DNA of 6,889 nucleotides from Clostridia bacterium (GTDB taxonomy: Bacteria > Bacillota > Clostridia > Oscillospirales > CAG-272): positions 1-6,889 of the forward strand of contig JAFTIV010000029.1 in assembly GCA_017456685.1 (NCBI GenBank), written 5' to 3'. Both the position numbers and the translations under genes were made by a program. Position 1 is the stretch's first letter; each line of letters starts with the position of its first letter. Below the pieces are notes generated by a model. That model had not been told where the DNA came from. It saw only the letters and a list, made by a program, of their open reading frames with translations, and made no database searches. Of this stretch, positions 5,780 through 6,889 are shown piece by piece.

Positions 5780-6378
5780 TTTTCTGCATAATAGAGAATT
5801 TCTTTCCACAAATCATCCTTACCCTCTTTTGTTTCGGAGGAGAAGAGTATAATTGTGGTTCCTTCTCTTAAAACAGGATTTGTTATAAGTGCCTTAACAG
5901 CCTTTTCGCGCTCTGTTTTGTTGAGCTTATCGGTCTTGGTGGCAACTATGATATATGGCAAATCCATTTCATTCATAAATGAAATCATATCAATATCATC
6001 TCTTGTGTAGCCAATACGCGAGTCAACAAGCTGAACAACAAGCTTTAGAAGGTCTATGTTAGGATTTTTTGTGAAATATCCATCAACAAGATTTGACCAA
6101 ACAATTTGCTCCTGTGCGGTACGCTTAGCATAGCCATATCCAGGCAAATCAACTAAAAAAAGCTTTGAGTCAATATCATAAAAATTAACAGTAATGGTCT
6201 TTCCTGGAGCGCTACTTACTCTTGCCAGTCCTTTTCTGTTAAGCAGAGAGTTAATAAGCGAGCTTTTTCCAACATTAGAACGACCAGAAAAGGCAATTTG
6301 TGGCACGGGATTTCTCAAAAATTGAGAAGGCTTTCCCGCGCTTATTTTAAGTGTAGCATTATTTGTGTTTATTTTCAT
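5776..6378 (-). CDS. ysxC: Ribosome biogenesis GTP-binding protein YsxC/EngB
   Basis: This 200-residue TRAFAC-class GTPase is needed for late assembly of the large ribosomal subunit; it is essential in B. subtilis. All G motifs are present: G1 GRSNVGKSS (32-40), the G2 region APGKTITVNF (57-66, with Thr61), G3 DLPGYGYAK (77-85), G4 TKTD (147-150), and G5 near FSSETKEG (179-186). The length is that of a normal single-domain EngB, with the characteristic N-terminal strand ending in PQIAFSGRSN. The ATG at 6378 overlaps the lon stop codon (ATGA), with no good ribosome binding site, which suggests translational coupling to lon. The lon-ysxC order is the same as in Bacillus. Confidence 0.97.
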   Translation of the reverse strand: MKINTNNATLKISAGKPSQFLRNPVPQIAFSGRSNVGKSSLINSLLNRKGLARVSSAPGKTITVNFYDIDSKLFLVDLPGYGYAKRTAQEQIVWSNLVDGYFTKNPNIDLLKLVVQLVDSRIGYTRDDIDMISFMNEMDLPYIIVATKTDKLNKTEREKAVKALITNPVLREGTTIILFSSETKEGKDDLWKEILYYAEK

Positions 6379-6889
6379 AGCTTAGTTTCTGCCTTTGCAT
6401 AATGTCCAATAAATGCGATTATTTCCTCATTGGAAAATGCGACCTTAAATACATCCTCGAGCGTCTTGCAGGGGATAAAGGTTACATTGTCTCGAACAAC
6501 AGGATCTATTTCGACAAGATCCTTCAGGTTCTTGTCGGGAATTAAAATTGTTCTTATGCCTGCAGTATATGCAGCAATGGTTTTTTCCTTAAGTCCACCG
6601 ACGGGCAAAACATTTCCTCTTAATGAAATCTCGCCAGTCATAGCAATGTCGCGTCTTACAGGACGCGAGGAGAGAACACTAACGAGCGCAGTTGTCATGG
6701 TAACGCCTGCACTTGGACCATCCTTTGGAACCGCTCCCTCTGGTGCATGGATGTGAATGTCGCAATTTGCATAAAACTCTGGATCAACTAAAAGAGCTCT
6801 TGCATTAGCTCGAATATAGCTGACAGCAATGCTTGCAGATTCTTTCATTACATCTCCAAAAAGTCCGGTAAGCTGGATTTTGCCAGTAC
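6375..6889 (-). CDS. lon: ATP-dependent protease Lon (LonA), C-terminal proteolytic domain, partial
   Basis: This is the 3' end of a lon gene; the reading frame stays open to the right edge, giving 170 complete codons. Lon is the cytoplasmic AAA+ protease that degrades misfolded and regulatory proteins. What is visible is the S16 protease domain. It begins at LTGLFGDVMKESA. The catalytic Ser lies in PKDGPSAGVTM (residue 46 counted from the Met at 6848), and the catalytic Lys in GGLKEKT (residue 89), 43 residues later as in E. coli Lon (Ser679/Lys722). MTGEISLRGNVLPVGG lies between them. The end after ILIPDKNLKDL is the usual short helical tail. The ATPase and N-terminal domains lie outside the window. 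The Met at 6848 is internal and not the start. Confidence 0.97.
   Translation of the reverse strand, partial: TGKIQLTGLFGDVMKESASIAVSYIRANARALLVDPEFYANCDIHIHAPEGAVPKDGPSAGVTMTTALVSVLSSRPVRRDIAMTGEISLRGNVLPVGGLKEKTIAAYTAGIRTILIPDKNLKDLVEIDPVVRDNVTFIPCKTLEDVFKVAFSNEEIIAFIGHYAKAETKL

Noticed and set aside
6430..6756. A 108-codon open frame on the plus strand opposite lon.
   Set aside because: It is exactly antisense to the conserved Lon protease domain, has no recognisable family features and no ribosome binding site of note; it is a shadow of lon.

Overview
The window looks like a piece of core chromosome from a low-GC, endospore-forming member of the Clostridia (Firmicutes). The evidence is AT-rich DNA, strong AAGGAGG-type ribosome binding sites, and a gene set that includes sporulation-linked families (a YtfJ/GerW-type protein, its YtfI-like DUF2953 partner and a DacB-type D,D-carboxypeptidase). 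I see no insertion sequence, phage gene, CRISPR array, tRNA or rRNA.

Layout. Nearly everything is on the minus strand and is read from right to left as one tightly packed series: the 3' end of lon (6375-6889), ysxC/engB (5776-6378), an M50 site-2-protease-like membrane protease (5105-5779), scpA (4248-5096), scpB (3548-4255), a DUF2953 membrane protein (2880-3524), ytfJ (2492-2902), dacB (1320-2423), rluB (587-1318) and a small GNAT-like protein (188-577). Neighbouring genes overlap or lie within 23 bases of each other, except for a 68-base gap before dacB. That gap carries a good candidate sporulation promoter. At the left edge the 3' end of a plus-strand gene, probably a BioY-type biotin transporter subunit, converges on this series. 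A bidirectional hairpin terminator at 156-185 separates the two.

How the genes fit together. The series mixes housekeeping functions (protein quality control by Lon, ribosome assembly by YsxC, chromosome condensation and segregation by ScpAB, rRNA modification by RluB) with envelope and sporulation functions (M50 protease, YtfI/YtfJ pair, DacB cortex-type carboxypeptidase). In Bacillus subtilis, homologues of these genes sit in at least three separate places (lonA-ysxC, scpAB...dacB-spmAB-rluB, ytfI-ytfJ); here they are contiguous. I do not see an undescribed defence or mobile system. The points most worth checking are the sporulation promoter before dacB, the terminal GNAT-like protein without a recognisable acetyl-CoA loop, the duplicated acidic tail of ScpB, the altered ScpA N-terminal signature, and a stable hairpin inside the protease gene.
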